A stretch of DNA of 64,000 nt from Shewanella algae (GCF_009183365.2 NZ_CP068230.1:3811001-3875000), one strand, 5' to 3'. Shown: positions 9,186-18,859, numbered from the stretch's first letter. Made by a program: numbers and translations. Notes: generated from the letters alone by a model not told the origin.

Positions 9186-10091
9186 ATGAGTAGACTAGTG
9201 ATAATCGGCAGTGCCAATGCCGATCATGTGATGGAATTCAGTCACTTGCCCGAGCCAGGGCAAACACTGATGAGCCGCAGCTACCGTTTGGAACACGGTG
9301 GCAAAGGCGCCAATCAGGCAGTTGCCGTCGCCAGACTGGTGCAACCTGGCACCCGAGTGGACTTTATCTGCCATCTTGGGGACGACGCCATTGCCGATAC
9401 CATGATCAAGAGTTGGTTGGACGATGGCATTCATCCTCAGGGCTTGAAGAAAGTGCCGGAAATGGCAACCGGCAGCGCAATGATTTTCATCGGCGATGGC
9501 GGTGAAAACTGTATTGGGGTGGCCGCCGGCGCCAACGCCAGCCTGGAGCCAGCCGATGTCCACTGTCATCAAGACCTGTTCAAAGGCGCCAGTTACCTGC
9601 TGGCACAGCTGGAAACGCCGTTGGAATCGGTCAAAGCCGCGCTGCAACTGGCCAAGCAACAAGACACTGTGACAATTCTCAACCCGGCCCCCGCCAGCAC
9701 GCTGGCTGACGATGTGCTGGCCTTGGTGGATATCATCACTCCCAACGAAACCGAGGCAGAAGCCCTTACCGGTATCAAGGTGGAAGATGAAGCCGGCGCA
9801 GCCAAAGCCGCAGCCGCTCTACAAGCCAAAGGGGTTGACGCCGTGGTGATCACCCTCGGCAGCCGCGGCGCCTATGTGCGTCATCCCGAGTTTGAGGGCC
9901 TGGTGCCTAGCTACCCGGTCAAGGTACTTGATACTGTGGCCGCAGGAGACACCTTCAACGGTGCCCTGATGGTGGCTTTAAGTGAGGGGCTGGCCATGGA
10001 ACAAGCGGTGGATTTTGCCAATAAGGCCGCTTCCATAGCCGTGACCCGTCATGGCGCCCAGCGCGGTATTCCCTACCGCCGCGAGCTGTAA
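9186..10091 (+). CDS. rbsK: Ribokinase
   Basis: Phosphorylates ribose with ATP to ribose-5-phosphate in the cytoplasm. 301 residues, PfkB family. The N-terminal signature HGGKGANQAVAVARL is near residue 37 and the C-terminal signature DTVAAGDTFNGAL, with the catalytic Asp in AAGDTF, is near 248. Spaced 3 bases from rihA and followed by a strong terminator, so the two form a compact salvage operon without the rbs ABC transporter. Confidence 0.93.
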   Translation: MSRLVIIGSANADHVMEFSHLPEPGQTLMSRSYRLEHGGKGANQAVAVARLVQPGTRVDFICHLGDDAIADTMIKSWLDDGIHPQGLKKVPEMATGSAMIFIGDGGENCIGVAAGANASLEPADVHCHQDLFKGASYLLAQLETPLESVKAALQLAKQQDTVTILNPAPASTLADDVLALVDIITPNETEAEALTGIKVEDEAGAAKAAAALQAKGVDAVVITLGSRGAYVRHPEFEGLVPSYPVKVLDTVAAGDTFNGALMVALSEGLAMEQAVDFANKAASIAVTRHGAQRGIPYRREL

Positions 10092-10110
10092 TCACGCCGT
10101 TACCGCCACA

Positions 10111-10138
10111 AAAACGGGAGTCATAGACTCCCGTTTTT
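10111..10138. terminator. Bidirectional terminator between rbsK and the DUF2059 gene
   Basis: A stem AAAACGGGAGT / ACTCCCGTTTT with a short loop has an A run on one side and a T run on the other. It serves the convergent rbsK and DUF2059 genes. Confidence 0.85.
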
Positions 10139-10158
10139 TATGCTGGCTGCCAGTCAAA

Positions 10159-10680
10159 TTATTCGCCTGGATTGGCCTCTCTGTGGGCCTGAAGCTTGGT
10201 GGCAAACTCCTGCTGCAGCTGCTCCATCTTAGGCAGCAGCCCCTGGCTCAGTGATTGAGTCACCATCATTGATTCCTGCATCACGGCTGGCATCTTGGCG
10301 ACCATGGAGCGCCCTGTATCACTGGCATAAAACGCCAGCATATCGGCAATTTCCTTGTCGCTGTAATGCTTGACATAAATATCGGTCAACGGCTGCTTCA
10401 GCTTGTCCCAGCCCAGCTCCTGCTTGAAGATCTGCGTACTCTTGCGGGCAAACTCTTCAAATAAAGGCTTTTCACTCTCCTTGATATTGAACTGTTGTTG
10501 CATGCCCAAAATCATCATTTCCATCTGGGTATAAGCCGTGTCCATCATGGAGTCCATCTGCATTTCCAGCAGTAACTGCTCCACCTGAGCCCGGCGAGCG
10601 CTGTCATCGGCCAACGCCAAAGGGCTGCTGAGCAATATGCCGCCCAGAACAAGAGATGACAAAAAACCAGGACCTTTCAT
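10159..10680 (-). CDS. DUF2059 periplasmic protein
   Basis: 173 residues after choosing the ATG at 10680, which has GGAGGCACTC right before it and opens a signal peptide (MKGPGFLSSLVLGG.., cleavage near ALA-DDS). The mature part is helical with the DUF2059 core IYVKHYSDKEIADMLAFYAS near residue 107 and SMVAKMPAVMQESMMVTQ next to it. Function is unknown. Convergent with rbsK. Confidence 0.8.
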   Translation of the reverse strand: MKGPGFLSSLVLGGILLSSPLALADDSARRAQVEQLLLEMQMDSMMDTAYTQMEMMILGMQQQFNIKESEKPLFEEFARKSTQIFKQELGWDKLKQPLTDIYVKHYSDKEIADMLAFYASDTGRSMVAKMPAVMQESMMVTQSLSQGLLPKMEQLQQEFATKLQAHREANPGE

Positions 10681-10888
10681 GAGTGCCTCCGTGGCAAGTA
10701 TTGATTCGGCTGTCAGTCTATCACAGCCCAAGCGACTGTCAGCTGCTCCAACCTCGGCTGACAGTTAAAATTCTGAGATTAATTCTCATTTAAGGGAAAT
10801 GCCGTTATGATTGACCCAGGCGGGAGCCTGCGGGGCTCTCGTGCTGTCGAGAGAAATATCGACCCTAAAACCAGAAAAGGAATTGAAA

Positions 10889-11356
10889 ATGAATAAGTTA
10901 ACCAAGAGACTCGCGGGTATTGCCCTGTTGGGAGCCGGCGCCGTTATCAGCAGCACTGCCAGCGCCGACGAATGCAGCCTGACCATCACAGCCAACGATG
11001 CGATGCAATTTGATACCAAGGAATTAAGCGTTCCCGCCAGTTGCAAGACGGTAGAACTGACATTGACTCATTCCGGCACCCTGCCAGTGACAGCCATGGG
11101 CCATAACTGGGTTCTGAGCAAGAGCGCCGACATGCAGGGCATTGCTACTGATGGTATGGCAGCCGGCGCCGATGCCGCCTATGTCAAAGCCGGTGACGAG
11201 CGGGTGATTGCCCACACTCCTCTGGTTGGTGGCGGCGAATCTGTCAGCATCAGCTTCAGCACCGAAGGCATGACACCGGAAGAAAGCTACAACTTCTTCT
11301 GCTCCTTCCCCGGCCACTGGGCCGTGATGCAAGGCAGCTTCAGCATCAAAGGCTAA
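10889..11356 (+). CDS. azu: Azurin (blue copper protein)
   Basis: Periplasmic type 1 copper protein that shuttles electrons, for example to cytochrome c peroxidase or respiratory oxidases. 155 residues with a signal peptide ending TASA-DECS; the mature domain starts ECSLTITANDAMQFDTKELSV as in other azurins. Copper ligands are visible: His in AMGHNWVL and the Cys-His-Met set in FFCSFPGHWAVMQG. The ATG at 10889 has AAAAGG upstream. It stands alone with no cytochrome neighbour. Confidence 0.93.
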   Translation: MNKLTKRLAGIALLGAGAVISSTASADECSLTITANDAMQFDTKELSVPASCKTVELTLTHSGTLPVTAMGHNWVLSKSADMQGIATDGMAAGADAAYVKAGDERVIAHTPLVGGGESVSISFSTEGMTPEESYNFFCSFPGHWAVMQGSFSIKG

Positions 11357-11365
11357 GGCTGCGCG

Positions 11366-11391
11366 CTTTGGGCCCGAATGAGGGCCCAAAG
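11366..11391 (+). terminator. Hairpin after azurin
   Basis: A perfect 10-bp stem CTTTGGGCCC / GGGCCCAAAG with a 6-nt loop starts 10 bases after the azurin stop. No T tract follows, so it may protect the mRNA 3' end rather than terminate efficiently. Confidence 0.55.
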
Positions 11392-11773
11392 AAACATCTC
11401 CATTCCCCTTCGCAATACCCAATAGCCGCCTTTTCGCCAAGTGAGTCCGGGAACCCGGTGACGACTTGCCTGTCTTGGCCTTATGGATGAAATCACCTAT
11501 CAATATCGGCTTGGTTTCCAGCCATGGTGTGACCCATCACCTGCGGTGAGCTTTCGCACAGGCAGCCCTGCCACTAGGACAAATGTTGCGAAGCGACAAG
11601 TTCATTAGCACGAACCAGGGATGGTGAGCTGGCCGTTAATTGCTCACTTGCCACTAAACAGGATTATGGTTACTTGTCGACTTTCTGCGGATGACAGACA
11701 AAGCGCCGCTGGGTAGAGTAGGAATCAAGGCTTGAGCCTGTTTCGGCCAGGCACTATTTGAAGGAGAGAGCTT
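11392..11773. other. Intergenic stretch with a series of hairpins, no ORF
   Basis: No credible coding frame. Plus-strand hairpins occur in succession: CCGG/CCGG around 11447-11458, GGTG/CACC at 11526-11541, GCG/CGC at 11543-11557, GGCAG/CTGCC at 11561-11572 and GTTGC/GCGAC at 11585-11597. It is the leader of the ydcH-like gene or a stand-alone RNA. I do not recognise a known riboswitch or RNA class in it. Confidence 0.35.
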
Positions 11774-12010
11774 ATGTTGGGCGAAAACCATGCGCTGATC
11801 CTGGAGTTTCCGGAGCACAAACAGAAAATCCATCAACTCAAGGAAAACGATCCTCACTTTCGCGAGCTGGCAGCCGAGTATCACGACCTCGACCATGAGA
11901 TCCGTGGATTGGAAGAAAACTGTGTCCCCACGGCAGAAGAACGTTTCAACCAGTTGAAACTGCGCCGCGCCGAACTCAAGTCCTGGCTCTATCAGCAGTT
12001 ACTGCGCTGA
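11774..12010 (+). CDS. YdcH-family (DUF465) small protein
   Basis: 78 residues, almost entirely alpha-helical and charged. The pattern HxLxxEFPEHKxKIHxLKxNDxHF near residues 6-35 and the LKLRRAELKSWLYQQL end near 60-78 are typical of DUF465. The family is soluble, forms helical hairpins and has no established function. AAGGAGAGAGC precedes the ATG. Located after a long structured leader. Confidence 0.85.
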   Translation: MLGENHALILEFPEHKQKIHQLKENDPHFRELAAEYHDLDHEIRGLEENCVPTAEERFNQLKLRRAELKSWLYQQLLR

Positions 12011-12093
12011 TAACCCCAAATACAGAGGCCCTTGCAGCTTAAACCGCAGGGGCCCATGATCAAATCCTGATTAGCTCGATTCCGAGCCGGATC

Positions 12094-12669
12094 TTAAAGC
12101 CTATCCAGATGCAGGGCGTTGGCAAACTCCTGCAATTCACTGGCTTTAACCCCTTCCCCCGAGAGAGTGAACATGGCATTGCCATTGACTATCACAGTCA
12201 GCTCTGCCTCACCGGATTCAGTACTGAGCATGGCGTTATGCCCCTGAACCTTGACCAGCTTGCCGCCGCTCATGGCTATCATAGATGGATTGGTCAGCAT
12301 GGCCATAACAGACTGCAATAGGGGGGAGTCGAGCACCAGCTCTATCTCCAGTTGCGCACTGTCTTCTTTGTAGTAGTGGCGGCTGGCATTTATGCCCCCG
12401 CCCAACATCATGCCACCTGTATCGCTTGAAGGATCATCGGCTTGCCAACCCGGCAATGGCTCGGGAAATACCCCTACGACTTCTCCGGCCCGCTGCTGCC
12501 GGATAAGGGTTGAGGCATAATCCAGTTGTGAACTGGCCTGGCTCAATTCACCCTTGCGGTAATGTTGTAACCCGGCCTCAATGGCTTCGGCTACGGCAGG
12601 ATCTTCGGCAGCCTGCAGCGGCGCCGCCAATGCCAATGAGGCAACAAGTAATAGATTTGAAGGTTTCAT
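12094..12669 (-). CDS. Periplasmic protein of unknown function
   Basis: 191 residues. Start at the ATG at 12669, with AGGGAAAGATA in front and a signal peptide (MKPSNLLLVASLALAAPLQA-AED). The mature part has a TPR-like helical start (YRKGELSQASSQLDYASTLI) and a beta-rich C-terminal half with LVKVQGHNAMLST and GEAELTVIVNGNAMFTLSG. It runs into the end of the DUF2254 gene upstream with only a 61-base gap, so the two may be cotranscribed. No known function. Confidence 0.6.
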   Translation of the reverse strand: MKPSNLLLVASLALAAPLQAAEDPAVAEAIEAGLQHYRKGELSQASSQLDYASTLIRQQRAGEVVGVFPEPLPGWQADDPSSDTGGMMLGGGINASRHYYKEDSAQLEIELVLDSPLLQSVMAMLTNPSMIAMSGGKLVKVQGHNAMLSTESGEAELTVIVNGNAMFTLSGEGVKASELQEFANALHLDRL

Positions 12670-12730
12670 TATCTTTCCCTGATAAAAACAGTCCGCGAAT
12701 AGCATAGCCGCAAGCTGAGTTCTACGCCAG

Positions 12731-14020
12731 CTATCCGTTACCTGGCTCTTGCTGTAGCTCGGCGGCAAGCTTCCGAAGCAGTGTAACATCTGGCTCAAAC
12801 GTCAGTACCTGTTCGGCTCTGGCCAGCGCCAGCTCGGAGTGTTTGCGACACACCTCGCTAAACTCTGCCCGGTTGGACAAGGCTTGAAAGGCTTTTTGCA
12901 GCCGAATGTGAATCTCCACCAGCGCCGCACCATCCCGGGCTATCGGCATAAAGAAGTCATCGAACAGCTCTTCAAGACGTATCGGCAGCATCCAAACTCT
13001 GGGATAGGGAATAGCCTCAGGCGCCGGCAGATTCTGCTCATCAGTCACCTGCCATTTGGCTATCAATCTGACTCCGCGACCAATCACATCTATCGCTGTG
13101 CCAGGATCATTCACCGCCGCCGACAAGGCCCTCGATGCCACTTCGGCCAATACCGACAACCCAAAGCGAGGGTCTTGATCGAAAGAACGTTCATTGGCCA
13201 CGGTAAAAGCCTTGTGCAGTGGCTGCAACTGAGCGTCATCGACACCGCCATCCTCAGCCTGAAAACTCAGCCACAGCAGGGGCCGTCCCTGATGGACAAA
13301 GGCACCTGGCAATGACGTGATATAGGCTTCGGCGCCGTAATCTTCGGCCCATTGATTGATGCTGCCGAGATCCACATGCTGCACATAGCCTGTGTCGGCC
13401 GGATAGAGAGCTAAAGCCCCTTTGGGAATATCCTCCTCGGATGCCAGGCGCCGCCCGTCCAGCCAGGGATGCTCACAGCGCCGCTGGATAGCCGCTCCGG
13501 CCGCCTTTTCAATCCTGTCTGTAGTTTCCCCTACCCGGCCTAGCTTGGACAAATGATTGATCCACACCAGAATGGTTGCCACTATCAATACCACCACGGC
13601 CACAGTCACCAGAAACAGTACCACCCGCCCCTCTTCGCCATAGACACCTGTACTGAGGGCGATAATGCCCACTATGCTGAAAACAAAGGAGCCGACAAAG
13701 GTAGCCAGCGCCTGCTGGGCAGTGGAGTCTTCCATCAACAGCTTGGTGGCTCTGGGGGAAATATTGCTGGTGGCTGCGCCATAGGCGGAAATCATCACAC
13801 TCAGGGAAAAGGTGGTCACGGCCAACATGCTGGAGGCGAGGATATTGAGCAGCTTGTCCACCGCATCTGCACCTATCATGCCCGACAGCGAAGGGGGAAT
13901 AACTCCCTGCACCACTATCGCCAGCAATGCGGTAACCACCGCCAGAATCGCAAACAGCACAGTGCGCATCCAGAGTTTTCGGCTCAATTGCAACAGCCGC
14001 CAGCCCCATTTACTCAGCAT
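12731..14020 (-). CDS. DUF2254 integral membrane protein
   Basis: 429 residues. Four predicted transmembrane helices fall in residues 18-165 (FAILAVVTALLAIVVQ, MLAVTTFSLSVMI, FVGSFVFSIVGIIAL, VAVVVLIVATILVW), followed by a cytoplasmic domain of about 260 residues. The motifs SPRATKLLMEDSTAQQALATF and ALSAAVNDPGTAIDVI are diagnostic of DUF2254. Biochemical role unknown. Confidence 0.82.
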   Translation of the reverse strand: MLSKWGWRLLQLSRKLWMRTVLFAILAVVTALLAIVVQGVIPPSLSGMIGADAVDKLLNILASSMLAVTTFSLSVMISAYGAATSNISPRATKLLMEDSTAQQALATFVGSFVFSIVGIIALSTGVYGEEGRVVLFLVTVAVVVLIVATILVWINHLSKLGRVGETTDRIEKAAGAAIQRRCEHPWLDGRRLASEEDIPKGALALYPADTGYVQHVDLGSINQWAEDYGAEAYITSLPGAFVHQGRPLLWLSFQAEDGGVDDAQLQPLHKAFTVANERSFDQDPRFGLSVLAEVASRALSAAVNDPGTAIDVIGRGVRLIAKWQVTDEQNLPAPEAIPYPRVWMLPIRLEELFDDFFMPIARDGAALVEIHIRLQKAFQALSNRAEFSEVCRKHSELALARAEQVLTFEPDVTLLRKLAAELQQEPGNG

Positions 14021-14198
14021 AATCCCACTCCTTTGATGACTCTCTCCCTGGCCAGAATAGCAGCCTTTTGTTCTTTGGACAGGCAGATCAAGCTGTTAGA
14101 CTTGGGAAGGTACCAACAAGTCCTATAGTGCAAGCCAGAGCGTCACCAGGAACTATTAGCACCTTCCCTTAAGCTTCTACCCTGCGGCCAGGATAATA

Positions 14199-15128
14199 AT
14201 GAAAGTCGATCTCAACCTGCTTCCGGTATTGGAAGTCCTGCTGGAAGAACAAAGCGTTACCGGCGCGGCCAGGCGGTTGCACCTGAGTCAATCGGCCGTC
14301 AGCAAGCAGCTTAACCGCCTGCGGGAGTTGTTCAATGACCCGCTGTTTGAACGCAGCGCCTTCGGCCTCAAGCCCACTCCCAGAGCGCTGGCTCTGGGGC
14401 CAGAGCTGCAGCAATGGCTCAGGTTGGCCGAGCGGCTGACGCTACCGGACGAGTTTGACCCTGCCGCCAGTGAACGTCAGTTTCGTATGCACTTGGTGGA
14501 AACCGCCTACTCCCTCACGCTGCCGCATTTTATGCCTTCCTTGCTGCGCCAGGCTCCCGGGCTGGATATCAATTGCAAGACCTGGTACCCGGGCACCATG
14601 GAGCAGCTGCTGCGCTGCGAGCTGGACTTTGCCATAGGCTGCCGCGAGTGGGATCCGCGCTCGCTGATGCATATCAACAGCCTGCCGGATGAACTCGAGT
14701 ATCTGGAGCTGACTCGCGACAAGCCCATCTGCCTGCTGCCGCCGAATCATCCTGCGCTTGAGGGCGACTGGAACCTGGAGCGTTTTCTCAGCTTCGAGCA
14801 TCTGCAGGTAGCCTTTGGCGGTATCGAACATTGGTTGCTGGACGATGTGTTAGCACTGAAGCACAAGACCCGGCGGATCCGCGCCAATATCACCGACTTT
14901 CCCACTGCGCTGGAGCTGTGTCGCCACAGCGAGTTAATCCTCTGCGCACCGGCCAAATATGCGGCCCAGGCGCTGCAACATGTTGAGTTGGCGACGCTGG
15001 AAGTGCCGATAGATCTGGTGCCCGGTGCGTACGTGTTGTTGTGGCACAAGCACTTCAATCAAGACCCTGCCCACAAATGGCTGAGGCAGATGATTGCCGA
15101 CACAGTAATCCCGGCCAATCAGCAATGA
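14199..15128 (+). CDS. LysR-family transcriptional regulator
   Basis: 309 residues with an N-terminal winged helix (LNLLPVLEVLLEEQSVTGAA, LHLSQSAVSKQLNRLRELF) and a C-terminal effector domain. The DLNLLPVLEVL opening and FERSAFGLKPTPRA stretch put it in the NodD/LeuO-like branch. Target and effector are unknown. It faces the next LysR gene convergently and is not divergent from a metabolic gene, so the context gives no clue to its regulon. Confidence 0.85.
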   Translation: MKVDLNLLPVLEVLLEEQSVTGAARRLHLSQSAVSKQLNRLRELFNDPLFERSAFGLKPTPRALALGPELQQWLRLAERLTLPDEFDPAASERQFRMHLVETAYSLTLPHFMPSLLRQAPGLDINCKTWYPGTMEQLLRCELDFAIGCREWDPRSLMHINSLPDELEYLELTRDKPICLLPPNHPALEGDWNLERFLSFEHLQVAFGGIEHWLLDDVLALKHKTRRIRANITDFPTALELCRHSELILCAPAKYAAQALQHVELATLEVPIDLVPGAYVLLWHKHFNQDPAHKWLRQMIADTVIPANQQ

Positions 15129-15194
15129 GGCGTAGCCAGAATTCGCCTTATAAAACAACGCTCTGGTTTACAGGTCAATACGGTAACGGTTCAA

Positions 15195-16091
15195 TTAAGC
15201 GCCTGAATACTTGAGCGCATCAATCAGTAATCTAAAGGCGGCCGAGTGCTGACGCCCACTCGGAAAATAGAGGTGATAACCGGCAAACCGCGGGCACCAA
15301 TCTTCCAACACCGGGAGCAGTTCACCGGCCGCTATCGCCGGCGCCAACGCATCCTCAGGTTGAAAACAGAGCCCGGCACCGGCTATTGCCGCCTTGGTCA
15401 CCAAATCCGGTTCATTGCAGATAAGCTGGCCGCTTACCCGCACATTCAGCTCGCGGCCCTCTTTGGCAAACTCCCACACATACAAGCCGCCCGAAGTGGG
15501 AAGACGCAGATTAATGCAGTTATGCCCGGTCAAGTCCTGGGGGATGGTCGGCTTTGCATGGCGGGAAAAGTAATCCGGCGAACCCGCCACCAGCATACGC
15601 AGATCCGGGCTGATACGCACGGCAACCATGTCTTTGGCCACCTGCTCGCCCAATCGTACCCCGGCATCAAAACCTTGAGCAGCCAAATCAAGCAGTTGTT
15701 GATCCACAGAAACCTCGATTTGCAGCTGTGGATGCTGCGCCAGTAAGCGATTAACCACCGGCAGCAATATCGACTCGGCGGCAAACTTGGTGGCGGTAAG
15801 CCGAATGTGGCCGCTGATCTCCTGCCTGAAACTGTTGAGTCGCTCCAACTGCTCGGCTATCTGACCAAAGGCAGGCCTTAGGGTCTGCAGCAACTGCTGC
15901 CCAGCCTCAGTGGCAGCCACGCTGCGGGTGGTTCGATTCAACAGTTGTACATTGAGGCGCTGCTCCAGGCGCCTTATGGTATGGCTGACAGAGGATTGTG
16001 ATGTCCCCAACCTGGCCGCGGCGCGAGTAAAGCTGCCCTCTTCAACAACCGCCTGAAAAACCCATAAATCCCCCAGCTCTTCCCGTCTCAT
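15195..16091 (-). CDS. LysR-family regulator divergent from a cupin gene
   Basis: 298 residues. Winged helix-turn-helix in residues 8-67 (FTRAAARLGTSQSSVSHTIRRLEQRL) and a CrgA-like effector domain with LRMLVAGSPDYF and HNCINLRLPTSGGLYVWEF. The subgroup often regulates a divergent oxidoreductase or detoxification gene. Here the divergent gene is a small cupin 102 bases away, the probable target. Confidence 0.88.
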   Translation of the reverse strand: MRREELGDLWVFQAVVEEGSFTRAAARLGTSQSSVSHTIRRLEQRLNVQLLNRTTRSVAATEAGQQLLQTLRPAFGQIAEQLERLNSFRQEISGHIRLTATKFAAESILLPVVNRLLAQHPQLQIEVSVDQQLLDLAAQGFDAGVRLGEQVAKDMVAVRISPDLRMLVAGSPDYFSRHAKPTIPQDLTGHNCINLRLPTSGGLYVWEFAKEGRELNVRVSGQLICNEPDLVTKAAIAGAGLCFQPEDALAPAIAAGELLPVLEDWCPRFAGYHLYFPSGRQHSAAFRLLIDALKYSGA

Positions 16092-16193
16092 ATATGAATC
16101 TCAAATATAAAGCTAATACTGACATATCATTTAAATTACATAATCTGCGCGACTAAGATCGAATGCAAGTCCTCATCTATACAGGAACAGATC

Positions 16194-16592
16194 ATGAAAA
16201 TTATCAAAAATGCTGCCAGCCAATCCCTTCAGGGCCCGGAAGCCACCTTCTCCGGTCGGGTAAGAATCGATAATCACTTTGAACCCGGCAGCCCATCGCG
16301 TATCGGTGCCGCACTGGTCACCTTCGAGCCTGGTGCCCGCACCGCCTGGCATGCCCACGGCGCCGGGCAACTCTTGTATGTCACGGAGGGAAGGGGTTGG
16401 ATCCAAAAAGCCGGTGAGCCGAAACAAATGATTGAAGCCGGTGATACCGTATGGATTGCAGCCAACGAAAAACACTGGCACGGGGCCAGCCAAGACAGGG
16501 CCATGAGCCATGTGGCCGTAGCCGAAGCATCGGAGACAGCACCGGCTGCCATCTGGATGGAAAAAGTCACTGACGATGAATATCAGGCTTGA
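16194..16592 (+). CDS. Small cupin-domain protein
   Basis: 132 residues forming a single cupin barrel. Motif 1 is GARTAWHAHGAGQLLYVTEGRG, carrying two His and a late Glu; motif 2 is GDTVWIAANEKHWHGA, carrying the third His. It resembles the carboxymuconolactone-decarboxylase-associated and quercetinase-like (R)-mandelonitrile-lyase-type cupins, but the substrate is not evident. Regulated presumably by the divergent LysR protein. Confidence 0.8.
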   Translation: MKIIKNAASQSLQGPEATFSGRVRIDNHFEPGSPSRIGAALVTFEPGARTAWHAHGAGQLLYVTEGRGWIQKAGEPKQMIEAGDTVWIAANEKHWHGASQDRAMSHVAVAEASETAPAAIWMEKVTDDEYQA

Positions 16593-16721
16593 TGCCGATC
16601 AGCCCGGAGCGGTTTTCGACCCGGTTGAAGCGATATCCGGACAATGGCGCTCACCTGAATAATACCCTTCACACGGGTAATAGGCTTGATATAGGGTGCA
16701 GCCAAGGCAGGTGCCGGCGCT

Positions 16722-17177
16722 TCAGTTGAGGCGCTCGGCATTGTCCAGCATTTTCACCGGCAATTGGTTATCCAGCAAAAAATAGTAGAGTTGCAAATCG
16801 GCTATCAATGACGGCTCGGATAGCTCAAAGTCCTGATAGGTGTGATCCTTGAAACGAAACCTCAGTTGGTGTTCAAAGCGCTTGCTCTGGCAGTAAAGTA
16901 CCTGTTCTATCTGGGCTATCTCTATGGTGACCCCAAGCAAGGCTAACTTGCCTTCAACCAGTTTGACCTCCAACGCGCCTTTGCTTCTGGCTGTTAAATA
17001 GTCCATCAGCAGCGACAACAGCACGCACACGGCGATATAGGCCAACTGATGCTCAAAAGGCTCATTGGCGAGATACACCAGATAGTAGGCGAACATAGCG
17101 CCCACCAAAGTACGAACAACAAAGCTTTGCAACAGCCTGAAGTCCGGCCGTTTGTTTTCCCTGACAAGTTCTTTCAT
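16722..17177 (-). CDS. Small membrane protein of unknown function
   Basis: 151 residues from the ATG at 17177 (AAGGGA upstream). Two transmembrane helices near residues 22-38 and 45-60 are followed by a soluble PH-like or beta-rich tail (LVEGKLALLGVTIEIAQIEQVLY, LRFRFKDHTYQDFELSE). I recognise no family. The tail resembles small membrane-bound PH-type domains, which is a weak inference. Confidence 0.5.
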   Translation of the reverse strand: MKELVRENKRPDFRLLQSFVVRTLVGAMFAYYLVYLANEPFEHQLAYIAVCVLLSLLMDYLTARSKGALEVKLVEGKLALLGVTIEIAQIEQVLYCQSKRFEHQLRFRFKDHTYQDFELSEPSLIADLQLYYFLLDNQLPVKMLDNAERLN

Positions 17178-17402
17178 GGATTCCCTTCTAAACGTTTCCA
17201 GCCAACAGCCGAGCGGCAATGATAGAGATATTTTGCATTAAGAACAAATCATTACCAAAATGCGCAACACCGAAACTCAGGGAAGCACAAGAAAACTGCA
17301 AGGCATAAAATCATGCCAGGCGATGGCTTTATGGCGCAAATTGGAAGAGGCCAATCAGGAGGTTTGCCGGGGAGGCTCTCCTTCCCCGGCGCGGGTTTAA
17401 CG

Positions 17403-18677
17403 CTAACTGGATGGAATATAGAGCATGTTAATTAGGGCCGCGGCTATGGTGGTAGCCGGATCTTTGCCATCCACCGCCGGTGCCAGGTTGGTCCAAACCA
17501 CCAGAGTCACCTTGTTGACAGGATCATGCCCCATAAAGGAGTTATAGCCGGGCAGCTCACCAGTATGACCATAGAGGCTGCCAAACTTGGCGATCCCCAG
17601 CCCATAATAGGCCGTGTTGGGATTATCGGGATCTATCGGCCTGACACTATCCAGACGCCTTCGCTGCCAATCGGCATCCAGCAGTTCTCCGGCAACCAAA
17701 GCTTCTACCCAGGTTGCCAACTCATTGGCACTGGAGATCCCGGCGCCGGCCGCCCAGCCCCAGGAGGGATTGGCCTCGGTTTGATCTATGGGTGCCAGAA
17801 CGCCCTCTCTGGCTTCTCGCTGCATCTTTTCGGGCAGCTTAAAGGGCGGATCCATAGTCAACACATTGGTGCCATACATATAACCCCGCGCCAAGGGCGC
17901 GGGAAGAGTATTAGAATGGATATCGGGAAACAGAGTCCGCTCAAGACCCAAGGGGGCAAACAACCTCTGCTGCATAACAGCCGCCAGCGGCTTGCCATCG
18001 ATTTGCTCGGCAATCAGTCCCAGCAAGACGGTATTGGTATTGGAGTATTCAAATGCGCTGCCGGGGGCAAAACCTGGCTTATGGGCAAAACTCATTGCCA
18101 GCAGCTCAGTCTGAGTCCACACCTTGGTTGGTTGCTCATCAAGTGTCTGATTCAACTCGAGCGTGGTGCTGTAATTGAACAGGCCGCTACGCATAGTAAG
18201 CAAATGCTCTATGGTGATCGACTCACCGTTTGGCACATTGTCGAGATACATGGAGACAGTGTCACTCAGTTGCAGTCGCCCTTGCTGCGCCATCTGCAAA
18301 ATCACGGTACCGACCCAGGTCTTGGTATTGGAGCCCACCCTGACATGCTGATCAAAGTCGGTCGCTTCACTGCCGCCATAACGGGTTACCCCATAGGCGG
18401 TTTTAAAGTCGCCCCTAGGCGTTCGCAGAATCACCACGGCGCCGGGCACCAGCATCTCCTTGGCCAGTTGTTCCACCTTCTGCTGCATCTTGGCCGTGTC
18501 GACAGGATTGAGCACCACTTCTTGTGAATCCGAATTGCAGGCGCTCAGCAAACTCACAGAGACCAAGATAAACGCATGGATAGGCAGATAAGCCCAAAAT
18601 CCCTTGGCACTGACGGCCACCTTATCGCCAAAGGGTCCGGCTCCCAAGCACACCCGACTCAACACTCGATTGAACAT
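17403..18677 (-). CDS. Beta-lactamase-fold serine hydrolase lipoprotein (family S12)
   Basis: 424 residues from the ATG at 18677. The signal sequence ends in a lipobox, VSLLSAC (Cys 47). The penicillin-binding fold motifs are present: SNTK (SxxK nucleophile), YSN (YxN) and HTG in GHTGELPGYNSF. The family contains D-Ala-D-Ala carboxypeptidases, class C-like enzymes and esterases, and these motifs do not tell them apart. An in-frame ATG at 18776 would add 33 residues ahead of the signal peptide and is rejected; GAGAGG sits in front of 18677. Not a clear antibiotic-resistance beta-lactamase. Confidence 0.8.
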   Translation of the reverse strand: MFNRVLSRVCLGAGPFGDKVAVSAKGFWAYLPIHAFILVSVSLLSACNSDSQEVVLNPVDTAKMQQKVEQLAKEMLVPGAVVILRTPRGDFKTAYGVTRYGGSEATDFDQHVRVGSNTKTWVGTVILQMAQQGRLQLSDTVSMYLDNVPNGESITIEHLLTMRSGLFNYSTTLELNQTLDEQPTKVWTQTELLAMSFAHKPGFAPGSAFEYSNTNTVLLGLIAEQIDGKPLAAVMQQRLFAPLGLERTLFPDIHSNTLPAPLARGYMYGTNVLTMDPPFKLPEKMQREAREGVLAPIDQTEANPSWGWAAGAGISSANELATWVEALVAGELLDADWQRRRLDSVRPIDPDNPNTAYYGLGIAKFGSLYGHTGELPGYNSFMGHDPVNKVTLVVWTNLAPAVDGKDPATTIAAALINMLYIPSS

Positions 18678-18859
18678 AAACAGCCTCTCCCTATCTGTTA
18701 TCGCATACAGACGAGATCGACTATCCCGCCTTCCATTGCACCACACTAACCTAATGGGCTTCGGCTGTGGGTTCAAGCTGTTGTGAGAGAAATATGGCGA
18801 GTAATGCCGGGAGAAAAAGGTCCCGCTGCCAGGCTGTTTAACAAACTCAGCTACAGCGA

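Noticed and set aside
17403..18677. Beta-lactam resistance gene
   Set aside because: SxxK, YxN and HTG motifs are shared by carboxypeptidases and esterases of family S12; nothing points to antibiotic hydrolysis.
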